A stretch of 64,000 bases of DNA, from NCBI GenBank assembly GCA_040219575.1, contig JAVJSD010000016.1:1-64000 (forward strand), in the 5' to 3' direction. The translations under genes and the position numbers were made by a program. Shown here piece after piece: positions 18,140 through 26,479 of this stretch. A model generated the notes under the pieces. That model saw only the letters and a program-made list of their open reading frames with translations, had not been told where the DNA came from and ran no database searches. Positions within the stretch are counted from its first letter, which is position 1. Every line of letters starts with the position of its first letter. Origin of the DNA: JAVJSD01 sp040219575. Its GTDB lineage: Bacteria > Planctomycetota > Planctomycetia > Pirellulales > Pirellulaceae.

Positions 18140-18385
18140 TCAGCCGCCGCTGACAGGGGGAATACAGGCGAGTTCGGCGCCGGCGGGGATGACCGTGTCG
18201 TCGGTGGCGTAGTCGGTGTTGAGGGCGAACAGGGCGCGGGTCAGCAGCGGGGCGAGTTGTGGGTGGTCGTTGGCGATCGCGGCGCGGAGATCGGCGATCG
18301 TGGCGCCTGCGGGCAACTCGAGCTGGAGCGTGTCGGCCCCGTGGGCGGCGCGGGCGCCGGCGAAGAGTTTGACTTCGATTCTCAT
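18140..18385 (-). CDS. moaD: MoaD/ThiS-family sulfur carrier protein
   Basis: An 81-aa ubiquitin-fold protein ending in the diagnostic Gly-Gly (PPVSGG) that is adenylated and thiocarboxylated in molybdopterin synthesis. It begins MRIEVKLFAGARAAHG and shows the ELPAGATIADLRAAI strand-helix typical of MoaD. Its start codon overlaps the stop of the large FAD/Fe-S protein (ATGA at 18385-18382), so it is translationally coupled. No moaE or other moa gene is in the window. ThiS or another small carrier remains possible, but the FAG motif favours MoaD. Confidence 0.85.
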   Translation of the reverse strand: MRIEVKLFAGARAAHGADTLQLELPAGATIADLRAAIANDHPQLAPLLTRALFALNTDYATDDTVIPAGAELACIPPVSGG

Positions 18386-21366
18386 GTGACGATCAACTCC
18401 TCGCTGCGGGCCGATAGCAGGCCGACGAACTCGGGCATCAGGCCGTAGGCCATGGCGAGGATTTTGATGGGGTGGATGGTGGGTTTGGTGGTGCCCTGCT
18501 CCATCTGCATTTTGCAGGCGCTGCACTCGGTGGCGCCGAGGTTGATGGCCGGATCGCGGAGCGAGGAGATCAGGCCCCAACCGGCCCGCAGGCTGGCGCG
18601 GTAATTCTGCCGCTTGAGGCCGAAGGTGCCGGCCATGCCGGAGCAGCCGCGATCGAGCGACGTGACCGAGAGGCCCGGCACCAGGCGGAGCAGGTTCTCG
18701 CCGGGCGAGCCGACGCCGAGCGCTTTCAGGTGACAGGGCTGGTGGTAGCCGAGCGTGGTATTGACCGGCTTGAGGTCGAGCGCCAGTTTGCCGTCGAGGT
18801 GCAGTCGCCAGAGATAGGTGCAGGCCTCGCTGGTGTGCTGGGCGACAAGTCGGGCGTCGTCGTCGTCCAGCAGGTTGGGGTACTCGTGCGTCAAGCAAAG
18901 CGCGGCCGATGGCTCGGTGCACACGATCTGGTAGCCCTGCCGCACGGCGTCGACCAGCACCGCCACGTTGCGACGCGCGATCTCGCGAGCCGCCTCGACG
19001 GCGCCTTTCGACAGCCGGGCCATGCCGGACGCGAGTTGCCCAGGGTGGACGTAAACCGGCACGCCGTTGTGCTCCAGCACGGTGACGAAGGCCTCGGCCA
19101 GATCGACGTCGTGCCAGTTGGCGTAGACGTCGACGAAGTACAGCACCTTGTTGCCGGACTGCTTCGAGGGGCGGGTGAGACGGCGGCGCTGAGCGCGACG
19201 GAGGAAGCTGCGCTGGGCGAAGCGCGGCAGCTTGCGTCCCTGGGCGACGCCAAACACGCGCTCGATGATCCACCGCATGGTGCGGTTGCCGATCGACCAG
19301 TTGGCCAGCGCCGCGAAGCGGCTGCCCAGCGACGAGAGCATCTCGGGCCGCGAGAGGAACCAGTCGGCGGGGCGCAGTCCGTTGGTCGCCACGTATTGCC
19401 CCTTGGCCTCGATCATCAGCTTGGGGATGTCGACCGAGGCGGGGCATTCCAGGCGGCATTGGTGGCAGTTGACGCACAGGTCGGCGATGGACTTGAACGT
19501 GTCGCTGTTGAGTTCTTCGGCGTCGAGTCGGCCGGTGAGCACGGCCCGCATCAAATTGGCCTTGGCGCGGGGCGAGGCTTCCTCGGCGGGGGCGAAGCGG
19601 AAGATGGGGCACATCCGCTCGCTGGCCGACGTGGTGCGGCAACGACCGCAACCGTTGCAGGCCCGGGCGGCGTGATCGACGCTTTCCTCGTTCCAGATGA
19701 GTTGCAGCTTCGGCGAGCGGCGCGGCGCGGCGTCGGCAGCCGCCCCGGGCTCGGCCGGTGCATCGCTCAGCGACGACGACACGGCCAGCACCGGCCGCAG
19801 GTTCTTGGTGAGCGGCTGCGGGACGTCGGCCACCACCTTGCCCGGGTTGAGGATGTTGTGCGGGTCGAAGATCCGCTTCACCTCGCGGAACACGTCGTAC
19901 AGCGGGCCGTATTGGCGGCGGACGTACCACGTGCGGCTGAGGCCGTCGCCGTGCTCGCCGCTGATGGTGCCGCCCAGCGCGACGACTTCCGCATACAGGT
20001 CGCTGGCCAGGTCCTGCATCGTGCGGAGGTGCTCCGGATCGGCCAAATCGAGGAACGGGCGGACGTGTATCTGCCCGTGGCTGGCGTGCGCGAACAGCGA
20101 CGCGGTGACCTGGTGCGTCTTCAAGATGTTCTGCAGGCTGACGAGGAAGTCGGGCAGCGTCTCGGGCGGAACGGCGATGTCCTCGATGAACGGCAACGGC
20201 CGTGTCGAGCCTTTCAGGCGGTACAAAATCGGAATCACGCGGCGGGCCATCCGCCAGTACAGGTCGCGCTCGTCCTTTTCGATCGTGATGCGGGCGTCGA
20301 AGGCGAGGCGCTTGCGTCGCTGCAGCCGGACGACGATCTGCTGCAACTGCTCGCGGAGCGTGTTGAGATCGTCGGCGTCCTTTTCCACCAACAGCATCGC
20401 TTCGGCGGCGGGGGGAATCAGCAGGTCGAAGCGGACATCGGCCTCGCGGGCGATCGACAGCGTACGGCGGTCGAGCAGATCGCAGGCGCTGGCGCCCATG
20501 TTCGCCAGCGCGAGCGCGCCTTGCGCCGCGCTCTCCAGGCGGTCGAAGAACAACAGCGCCACGCCGCGGAAGCGCGGGGCCAGATCGGTCTTGAGCGTGG
20601 CCTCGGTGATCAAGCCGAGCGTGCCTTCGCTGCCGACCATCAGTCGAGCAAGGTCGAGTTGGCCGTCTTTCAGCACGTCGTGCAGTTGGTATCCCGACGT
20701 ATTGACGAGCGTGCGCGGTCGATGCTGCTCGATGAGTTGGCTGTTGCGCTCCAGCAATTCGGCGAGTCGCCGCACGAGTTGCCGGCGGGGCGAGTCGGTT
20801 TCGGAGCTAGTGACATTGGACTGCACCGCGTGCCGGCCGGCTTCGATGATCGAGCCGTCGGCCAGCACGACCTGCATCGAGACGACCTTGTCGCGCGGGG
20901 CGCCGAAGCGAGGAAAGTGGCTGCCCGAGGCGTCCAGCGCCAGCACGCTGCCCATGGTGGTGACGCTGCGGGTGGAAGGGTCGGGGCCGAACAGGCGGCC
21001 GCTGCCGTCGAGGTAGCTGTTGAGCTGCGCGTGGACGACGCCGGGCTGCACGCGGACGGTGTCGCTGTTGGCGCCGAGGATGCGGCGCATGGCGTGCGAG
21101 AAGTCGAGCACCAGACCGGGACCGAGGGCGTTGCCGGCCACGCTGGTGCCGGCGCCGCGGGCGTGGACTGGGATTTCGTTCTCGGCGCAGTACTGCACGC
21201 AGGCGACGACGTCGGCCACGCCGCGGGGTCGGACGACGCACAGCGGTCGGATCTGGTAGATGCTGGCGTCGCTGGAGTACATCTCCAGGAAGACGTCGTC
21301 GCAGCGCACCTCGCCGTCGACCAATCCCCGCAAATCGGCCTGGATGCGTTCGCGCTCCTGATCCAT
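18382..21366 (-). CDS. Fused FAD-linked oxidase and Fe-S/CCG-domain dehydrogenase (GlcD-GlcF type)
   Basis: A 994-aa fusion related to D-lactate/glycolate/2-hydroxyglutarate dehydrogenases. Residues 40-220 form the PCMH FAD-binding domain (RGAGTSVAGNAL and PGVVHAQLN), followed by the FAD-oxidase C-terminal domain to about 520 with a GEHGDG block. Two Fe-S motifs follow: CNGCGRC near 570 and CVNCHQCRLECP near 630. Two cysteine-rich CCG domains close the protein (HQPCHLKAL near 865 and ATECSACKMQME near 948). It would pass electrons from a 2-hydroxy acid to the quinone pool. The substrate is not decided by sequence. Start 16 bp after the zinc-ribbon gene upstream; stop overlaps moaD. Confidence 0.92.
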   Translation of the reverse strand: MDQERERIQADLRGLVDGEVRCDDVFLEMYSSDASIYQIRPLCVVRPRGVADVVACVQYCAENEIPVHARGAGTSVAGNALGPGLVLDFSHAMRRILGANSDTVRVQPGVVHAQLNSYLDGSGRLFGPDPSTRSVTTMGSVLALDASGSHFPRFGAPRDKVVSMQVVLADGSIIEAGRHAVQSNVTSSETDSPRRQLVRRLAELLERNSQLIEQHRPRTLVNTSGYQLHDVLKDGQLDLARLMVGSEGTLGLITEATLKTDLAPRFRGVALLFFDRLESAAQGALALANMGASACDLLDRRTLSIAREADVRFDLLIPPAAEAMLLVEKDADDLNTLREQLQQIVVRLQRRKRLAFDARITIEKDERDLYWRMARRVIPILYRLKGSTRPLPFIEDIAVPPETLPDFLVSLQNILKTHQVTASLFAHASHGQIHVRPFLDLADPEHLRTMQDLASDLYAEVVALGGTISGEHGDGLSRTWYVRRQYGPLYDVFREVKRIFDPHNILNPGKVVADVPQPLTKNLRPVLAVSSSLSDAPAEPGAAADAAPRRSPKLQLIWNEESVDHAARACNGCGRCRTTSASERMCPIFRFAPAEEASPRAKANLMRAVLTGRLDAEELNSDTFKSIADLCVNCHQCRLECPASVDIPKLMIEAKGQYVATNGLRPADWFLSRPEMLSSLGSRFAALANWSIGNRTMRWIIERVFGVAQGRKLPRFAQRSFLRRAQRRRLTRPSKQSGNKVLYFVDVYANWHDVDLAEAFVTVLEHNGVPVYVHPGQLASGMARLSKGAVEAAREIARRNVAVLVDAVRQGYQIVCTEPSAALCLTHEYPNLLDDDDARLVAQHTSEACTYLWRLHLDGKLALDLKPVNTTLGYHQPCHLKALGVGSPGENLLRLVPGLSVTSLDRGCSGMAGTFGLKRQNYRASLRAGWGLISSLRDPAINLGATECSACKMQMEQGTTKPTIHPIKILAMAYGLMPEFVGLLSARSEELIVT

Positions 21367-21382
21367 GAGGCGGGGGTCTCGA

Positions 21383-21967
21383 TTAGACGGACGTGCGGCC
21401 GGCTTCGCTGGCGGCCGTTGCGCGTTGCGCGTCGCCGGCGTTTGCGGTCGTGTCGGGTGAATCCGGGTCGGCGTCGGTAAGGTTCGACGGGGGACGCATC
21501 AGCCCCTGCTGTTTGCCCAGGCGGAGAAGTTGCTGGCGGTGGCGTTCGTGGATCTCCAAATCGAACGGCTCGTAACGATCGAGTCCCTCGACGCCGCGGT
21601 ATTCGGCCCGGCAGCGATAGCACTGCAGTTGGTTGCCCACGAACACGTAATACAACAGGGCGTCGAAGATCGCCGTCGCGCCCAGCACACCAAAGGTGGC
21701 GTAGGGCATGTGGTAGAACCAGGTGACGCAGCTGGCGCCCAGCCCCAGCACGAGGATCGTCACGCCCAGCCGCTGGTTGAAATCCTTGCGGACGAACAAC
21801 TCGGTGCTGGGGCAAACAAGGCAGCGGTGCAGGCGGCCGTCGGCGACGGCGCCTTGAGGTGTATCGACCGTGTAGCCGCAACCCTCGCAGGCGAGTTCGG
21901 TCGTCTGCTCGTCGAACTCGCGGCGCTGGCCGTGATCGCACTTGGGACAGCAAAAGGAAACGTTCAT
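21383..21967 (-). CDS. Zinc-ribbon membrane protein, function unknown
   Basis: A 194-aa protein with two N-terminal zinc-ribbon knuckles (CPKC and CEGCGY), a further CLVC, two adjacent membrane helices (TILVLGLGASCVTWFYHM and FGVLGATAIFDALLYYVFV), then CYRCRAEYRG and a polar C-terminal tail. The ribbons could bind metal on the cytoplasmic side. I start at the ATG at 21967 (MNVSFCCPKCDH). It is 16 bp upstream of the FAD/Fe-S gene, with moaD beyond, suggesting one operon and perhaps an accessory role for the dehydrogenase. No family recognised. Confidence 0.8.
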   Translation of the reverse strand: MNVSFCCPKCDHGQRREFDEQTTELACEGCGYTVDTPQGAVADGRLHRCLVCPSTELFVRKDFNQRLGVTILVLGLGASCVTWFYHMPYATFGVLGATAIFDALLYYVFVGNQLQCYRCRAEYRGVEGLDRYEPFDLEIHERHRQQLLRLGKQQGLMRPPSNLTDADPDSPDTTANAGDAQRATAASEAGRTSV

Positions 21968-22018
21968 CACAACTCGCGGTACTAGCAACAGGGACGAACT
22001 GCCCCAGACTCTCAACCT

Positions 22019-22082
22019 GTGGCGGAACTCGCCAGAGTTCCGAGGATTTGCTCGATTTCGGAAGTCTGGCGACTTCCGCTAC
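22019..22082. repeat. REP-like element A, copy 3
   Basis: GTGGCGGAACTC at the left end and GACTTCCGCTAC at the right end, with two perfect stems. The GTAG head is changed to GTGG. It lies between two minus-strand genes. Confidence 0.8.
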
Positions 22083-22109
22083 GTGTCTTCAGACGAAGCC
22101 TGCATCTAA

Positions 22110-22991
22110 TCATAGGGGATAAAGCGTATCGGCGGACAGTAGCTGCGACGTCAGCTCGCCGATGAAGGCGCAGATGACGGCGGCGTAAAGGATGCCCGTG
22201 GCGCTCTGTGTATTGGGCACCTTGAGCGTCTGCCAGGTGAGTCCCGCCAGCACCAGCGTGCCCACGATGCCGGCCAGCCAGCGGAGGGCGACGAAGATCC
22301 AGAAGGATGTCGGCAGGGCGCCCTGGGCCGAGGCGAACAGGGCCAGGCCGACCGCCGCGAGCAGGGCTCGGGCGACGATGGCGCCCGCCATCAGCGCCAC
22401 CAGTCGGTTGATGGGCGCCAGCTCCATGGTGGGCGTGTTCAGGTACCAGTGGCCCAGCAGCATGGCGGAGAGCGTCGAACCGAGCAGCAGTCCGCTGGAA
22501 ATGAGGTTGCAGAAACCGAGCGAGATCTCCATGCGGGAGACCGTCTCGCCGCCGCTTGAATCCCAGGGCGTGGCCAGCGCCGCCGCGGTGAGCGAGGCGA
22601 TCGCCGCCAAGTACAGCGCGATCTGTCCGGCGAGCCGCTGTTCGTACAGCCACAGCACCGAGCCGACGTAGCTCACCACGGCGATGCCGATCGCCAGGCC
22701 CAGCACCAGCCGCCAGTCGCCGATCGGCGCGTACGCCTCGCGACTGGCGTACACCGCCAGCGCGGCGAATGTATTGAGTCCCATCAGCACCCACAGGTGT
22801 ACGCGGTAGAAACCGCTGGTCACCAGACGCGGCGACGTGACGCCCATCGCCACGGCGACGCCGAAGGTGAGCCGGAGGATGAACTGCGTTAGTACGAGCC
22901 AGAGCAAGGTGGACCAGGGGGAAGGATGAAGGCGGGTTTGATCGTCGGGAGTTGCCGCAACAACCTTCCGCTCCAAATGACCAATGACCAA
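22110..22991 (-). CDS. Multi-pass membrane protein, function unknown
   Basis: About 293 aa with roughly eight hydrophobic helices (for example LVLGLAIGIAVVSYVGSVLW and LICAFIG-like C-terminal helices). No catalytic or transport motif is recognised. The start is uncertain. The longest frame begins at a TTG at 22991, inside the inverted repeat that flanks folE; a TTG at 22907 would begin just before the first helix. Neither has a Shine-Dalgarno sequence. If the longer form is real, its first 15 or so residues are encoded by the repeat. Confidence 0.7.
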   Translation of the reverse strand: MVIGHLERKVVAATPDDQTRLHPSPWSTLLWLVLTQFILRLTFGVAVAMGVTSPRLVTSGFYRVHLWVLMGLNTFAALAVYASREAYAPIGDWRLVLGLAIGIAVVSYVGSVLWLYEQRLAGQIALYLAAIASLTAAALATPWDSSGGETVSRMEISLGFCNLISSGLLLGSTLSAMLLGHWYLNTPTMELAPINRLVALMAGAIVARALLAAVGLALFASAQGALPTSFWIFVALRWLAGIVGTLVLAGLTWQTLKVPNTQSATGILYAAVICAFIGELTSQLLSADTLYPL

Positions 22992-23173
22992 ATCCCAATG
23001 ACTAATGGAAAGGATGAAGGCGGAACGGGGATTGAAGCGAACTCGAACGTAGATTCACAACCCACGCACCCACTTACTTACCTACTCACTACCTCACCTA
23101 CTCACCACATGGCGACGACAAGTCGTCGGCTTGGAGCGGATTCGCGGCGTCCACTCACCACTCACCACTCACC
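22949..23173. repeat. Long composite repeat B1, left arm around folE
   Basis: A mosaic of about 225 bp, in order: GAGTTGCCGCAACAACCTT, an ATGACCAATGACC-type stretch, a segment with GAACTCGAACGTAGATTCAC, CT/AC-rich ACTTACTTACCTACTCAC runs, the palindrome GGCGACGACAAGTCGTCGG, and CACTCACC repeats. The same order is found inverted at 23770-23989. It runs to the folE stop codon. Confidence 0.85.
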
Positions 23174-23761
23174 CTACCTGCGGTCGCCGTAAATCAGCTG
23201 CATGACTTCCGCTCGGCTGCTCTGGTTCTTGCGGAACAGGCCCTTCATCGCCGAGGTGACGCACAGGCTGCCGGGCTTCTTGACGCCGCGGATGGTCATG
23301 CAACTGTGGCTGGCTTCGATCACCACCGCCACGCCCTTGGCGCCGAGCTCCTCGACCAGCATGTTGGCGATGTCCTCGGTCATCCGCTCCTGCACCTGCG
23401 GACGGCGGGAGATGACTTCCACCACGCGAGCCAGCTTGCTCAGCCCGATCACGCGGCCGTCGGGCACGTAGCCGATGTGGGCCTTGCCGATAAACGGCAG
23501 CAGGTGGTGCTCGCACATGCTGCAGAAGCTGATGTCGCGGACCAGCACCACCTCGTCGTATTTTTCGGTGAAGAACTTCTGCAGGTGCGGACGCGCGTCG
23601 TCGTGCAGGCCGGAGAACATCTCGGCGTACATGCGGGCCACGCGGGCCGGCGTCTCCTGCAGACCTTCGCGATCGGGATCTTCACCGACGGCGGCCAGGA
23701 TCTCGCGCACGGCGCGTTCGATGCGGGGAAGATCGACTTCGCTGGAGGACCCGTCAGGCAT
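23174..23761 (-). CDS. folE: GTP cyclohydrolase I
   Basis: Converts GTP to 7,8-dihydroneopterin triphosphate, the first step of tetrahydrofolate synthesis. Zinc ligands are Cys83 and His86 in SMCEHHLLPF and Cys154 in HSCMTIRGVKKPGS; GLSKLARVVE (106-115) is the family signature. The length of 195 aa is normal. I use the ATG at 23761 (MPDGSSSEVDLPR); the frame is open to 23815 but the extra residues would translate the CACTCACC repeat. No Shine-Dalgarno sequence is present, as the leader is the CA-rich repeat B2. The gene lies alone between inverted arms B1 and B2. Confidence 0.96.
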   Translation of the reverse strand: MPDGSSSEVDLPRIERAVREILAAVGEDPDREGLQETPARVARMYAEMFSGLHDDARPHLQKFFTEKYDEVVLVRDISFCSMCEHHLLPFIGKAHIGYVPDGRVIGLSKLARVVEVISRRPQVQERMTEDIANMLVEELGAKGVAVVIEASHSCMTIRGVKKPGSLCVTSAMKGLFRKNQSSRAEVMQLIYGDRR

Positions 23762-23769
23762 GGTGGGGG

Positions 23770-23989
23770 AGGTGAGTGGTGAGTGGTGAGTGGTAGCTGC
23801 AGCGGGCGCTTTCACTCCAAGCCGACGACTTGTCGTCGCCGTTTGGTGAGTAAGTGAGTAAGTTGTGAATCTACGTTCGAGTTCGCTTCAACCCCCGTTC
23901 ATCCTTCACCCTTCCACCTTCATCCCTTCCATTGGTCATTGGGATTTGGTCATTGGTCATTTGGAGCAGAAGGTTGTTGCGGCAACTCT
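23770..23989. repeat. Long composite repeat B2, right arm around folE
   Basis: Inverted counterpart of B1, with the same modules in reverse-complement order (for example GCGGCAACTC at 23980-23989 and CCGACGACTTGTCGTCGCC near 23822-23840). One edge is 9 bp from the folE ATG and the other is within 3 bp of the mtnC stop. Together B1 and B2 enclose folE as a stem-loop-like unit of about 1.04 kb. Confidence 0.85.
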
Positions 23990-23991
23990 CT

Positions 23992-24756
23992 TCATCCTTT
24001 CACAAGCCGCACCTGCGTAAAGTCCGTCAACTCGTCGTGCCCATGTTCCGCCGGGGGTTCGGCGTTTCCCGGGCGACGCAGTAAGCCCGTCTTGAGACCG
24101 GCGGCGCGGGCGGCGTCGAGTTCCTCGACAACGTCGCTGAGGAACAGGATGTCGCTGGGGGGGAGTCCGAACTCGGCGGCGATTTTCTTGTAGCTTTCGG
24201 CTTCGCGCTTCGGTCCCGTGGTGGTGTCGTAATGGCCGCGGAAACGGTCGAGCAGATCGCCGGCGATGGTGTGGCCGAAGAACAGCTTCTGCGCCTGCAC
24301 GCTGCCCGAGGAGTAAATGCGCACATCGCAGCCCGCCTGGCGCCAGGCGTCGAGCGCGGGAGGCACGTCGTCGTAGACGTGCGCCTGGAGTTCGCCGCTC
24401 TCGAAGCCGCCGCGCCAGATGAGTCCCTGCAGCTGTTTCAGTCCAGTGGCTTTCACGTCGCCGTCCATCAGCCGCACGATCTCGTCGCGCACCAGGCGCC
24501 GCTGCGAAGTCGCGACGTCGAGTTCGCCGCCGTCATGAGCGGCCGCCTGCTCGCACCAGGCCGCCAGCGAATCGTGGCCCGCGTCGTGCGCCACCTGTTC
24601 ACACGCCGCGCGGCACTCGTCGGAATCCCACTGGGAATCGAGGTACAGGTCGAGGTGCTTGCGCGCGAAGGGGAACATCACGTCGTAGACGAAACGGACC
24701 GACGACGTGGTGCCCTCGATGTCCAACAGGATGGCCCGCGACGCATGGTCGATCAC
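23992..24756 (-). CDS. mtnC: Acireductone synthase (enolase-phosphatase E1)
   Basis: HAD-superfamily enzyme of methionine salvage that enolises and dephosphorylates 2,3-diketo-5-methylthiopentyl-1-phosphate to acireductone. The HAD nucleophile block is LLDIEGTTSS with Asp12 and Glu14. The YSSGSVQAQKLFFGH block and FLSDVVEELDAARAAG complete the family pattern. The length of 254 aa fits. Its start overlaps the mtnD stop by 4 bp (24753-24756), giving coupling to the next enzyme in the pathway. Its stop codon sits at the edge of repeat B2. Confidence 0.95.
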   Translation of the reverse strand: MIDHASRAILLDIEGTTSSVRFVYDVMFPFARKHLDLYLDSQWDSDECRAACEQVAHDAGHDSLAAWCEQAAAHDGGELDVATSQRRLVRDEIVRLMDGDVKATGLKQLQGLIWRGGFESGELQAHVYDDVPPALDAWRQAGCDVRIYSSGSVQAQKLFFGHTIAGDLLDRFRGHYDTTTGPKREAESYKKIAAEFGLPPSDILFLSDVVEELDAARAAGLKTGLLRRPGNAEPPAEHGHDELTDFTQVRLVKG

Positions 24757-25340
24757 GGCTTGACCACCTGGCCGACGTCGCCGGCGCCTTCGCCGGGCAA
24801 GTAGTTCGGTCCCATGCAGAGCGGCGTGTAGTTCTCGTGCACGCTGTCGTCGACGTAGTGCGGCGCCCAGCCCGAGGGATCCTCGAACAGGCGGATGCAG
24901 CGGATGGTGCGGTCGTCGCAGAGATCGAACCAGTGCCGCGTGCCGTTGGGGACGTTGATCAGGTCGCCGCTTTCGACCTGGATGGCCATCACGGGGCCGT
25001 TTTCGGGGTGGATGTGGAACACGCCGCTCCCTTTGACGGTGAAGCGGACTTCGTCTTCGCTGTGCGTGTGCTCCTTGCTGAATTTCTCCAGCATGGCGTC
25101 GAGGCCGGGCGTCTCGGGGGTGACGTTGATGACGTCGGCGGTGACGAACCCGCCCTGCTGCTTGAGGCGCTCGATCTCGGGCTCGTAGGCGGCGAGGATC
25201 TCTTCATTGGTGGCGTCCACGCCGATGCGGCCTTCGACATCCCACTTTTCGTACCAGATGCCGACCGGTTCGAGCACGGCGCGGATTTCGTCAATGTCGG
25301 AGATGTCGCGGTTTTCGTCGGGAATGCGAACGCGGGCCAT
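24753..25340 (-). CDS. mtnD: Acireductone dioxygenase
   Basis: Cupin-fold metal dioxygenase that oxidises acireductone to the 2-keto precursor of methionine (iron form) or to a CO-releasing product (nickel form). Metal ligands match the family: His91, His93 and Glu97 in KEHTHSEDEVRF, and His136 in GTRHWF. At 195 aa it is slightly long. It is followed by mtnC with a 4-bp overlap and preceded by mtnB, from which it is separated by REP element A copy 4. Confidence 0.95.
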   Translation of the reverse strand: MARVRIPDENRDISDIDEIRAVLEPVGIWYEKWDVEGRIGVDATNEEILAAYEPEIERLKQQGGFVTADVINVTPETPGLDAMLEKFSKEHTHSEDEVRFTVKGSGVFHIHPENGPVMAIQVESGDLINVPNGTRHWFDLCDDRTIRCIRLFEDPSGWAPHYVDDSVHENYTPLCMGPNYLPGEGAGDVGQVVKP

Positions 25341-25405
25341 GGGTTTCTCCTCGGATCGGGCGTGGCGAAAGGATCGCAGCGTGTGTCAGGCTTGTCTCAA
25401 CAACT

Positions 25406-25469
25406 GTAGCGGAAGTCGCCAGACTTCCGACCTTCCATGGATCCTCGGAACTCTGACGAGCTCGGCTAC
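25406..25469. repeat. REP-like element A, copy 4
   Basis: GTAGCGGAAGTCGCCAGAC at the left end and an imperfect CGGCTAC at the right end. It lies between mtnB and mtnD, which belong to one pathway and strand, so it would sit inside a joint transcript. Confidence 0.8.
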
Positions 25470-25479
25470 CAAGCCGGCT

Positions 25480-26154
25480 TCAGGCTCCGTGCAGCATCAG
25501 GCTCCGTCCGACGCATTCAAACAAGAATTCGAAGATTTCGATATGCCGGCGGGCCTCGGCCAGGTCGCGGCCCCAGGTGTAGAGGCCATGACGGCGAATC
25601 AAGTAGCCGTGCGTCATCGGACGCTCGGAAGTGGTCAGCCGGGGTCGGACGCGTTCGGCCAGGGCGGCGATGTCTTGGGTGTTGTCGAAGATCTCCACCC
25701 ACTCGCGATGCTGGTGCGTGGCGACGCCGTCGAGCCCCTTGAGCATCTCGTAGCCCTCGATCCAGAAACCGCCCTGGTCGAAGAAGTGCTCCGAGAGCAG
25801 CGTCCCCCACACCGAGTGGGTGTGCAGCACGGCGCCGACCCCCAACTCTTCCGCGGCGACGACGTGCAGCAGCGTCTCGGCGGACGATTTCGGCTGGCCC
25901 TCGACGACGGGTTTGCCGTGCCGGCCGACACGAACGAAGTCGTCGCGTTTCAGGCGGCCTTTGTCTTTGCCGCTGGCGGTGATCAGCAACTCGAGGGGAT
26001 CGCGCTGGAGCACCACGCTGTAGTTGCTGCTGGTGCCGACAGACCAGCCCCGCGTGTAGAACTGCGCGCCGGTCTCCCGCAGGGCGTCGATCTGGAAATC
26101 CAGACCAACGAGGGGAGCGGCCGGGGGGGATGCGGTGGGAGTTTCAGACGACAC
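25480..26154 (-). CDS. mtnB: Methylthioribulose-1-phosphate dehydratase
   Basis: Class II aldolase-fold zinc enzyme that dehydrates 5-methylthioribulose-1-phosphate, the step before mtnC. Zinc ligands His111 and His113 lie in VLHTHSVWGT, with a third His in the late HGYLIRRHGLYTWG block. A nearby GTSSNYSV loop binds phosphate. The 224-aa length fits MtnB. Direction and context with mtnD and mtnC support salvage rather than fuculose aldolase. mtnA and mtnK are not in the window. Confidence 0.94.
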   Translation of the reverse strand: MSSETPTASPPAAPLVGLDFQIDALRETGAQFYTRGWSVGTSSNYSVVLQRDPLELLITASGKDKGRLKRDDFVRVGRHGKPVVEGQPKSSAETLLHVVAAEELGVGAVLHTHSVWGTLLSEHFFDQGGFWIEGYEMLKGLDGVATHQHREWVEIFDNTQDIAALAERVRPRLTTSERPMTHGYLIRRHGLYTWGRDLAEARRHIEIFEFLFECVGRSLMLHGA

Positions 26155-26238
26155 GGACGACGCCTCGCGGCGGTAGTGGGGAGCGAAACGCCCAGTTTAG
26201 CAAATGCTCGACGGTTGGCAACGAAGGGCGGGTGGGGG

Positions 26239-26266
26239 TTGATCGGGCGAAAGCCTCGGCTATATC
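26239..26266 (+). promoter_or_regulatory. Candidate promoter in the mtnB/26480 divergent gap
   Basis: TTGATC (26239-26244), 16 bp, TATATC (26261-26266), in the plus direction. The divergent gap of 325 bp (26155-26479) holds nothing else I can identify. Confidence 0.35.
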
Positions 26267-26479
26267 TGGGGTTATCTCCGCCAAGGGAAGTGCGTCGCGC
26301 GGCCGGTGCTCAGTCGCCCCCGTTTCCTCCTTCATGCCCATCGGACGAAACTTCCCCGGGCAGGCGGGGTTCAATTCGCAGAGTGCGTGAGTCTTTTCCA
26401 CGGGCGGCGTTCTTGCCTGGGTAACTCTCGTTCACATTGTCGCGCGAAAAATATCGCATCCATTCAAGGGAACCTTACG

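Noticed and set aside
18472..21480. 1002-codon plus-strand frame
   Set aside because: Antisense shadow of the fused FAD/Fe-S dehydrogenase; no domain and no ribosome site.
26144..26401. 85-codon minus-strand frame upstream of mtnB
   Set aside because: Overlaps the mtnB start and lies in the divergent promoter gap; no similarity or ribosome site seen.
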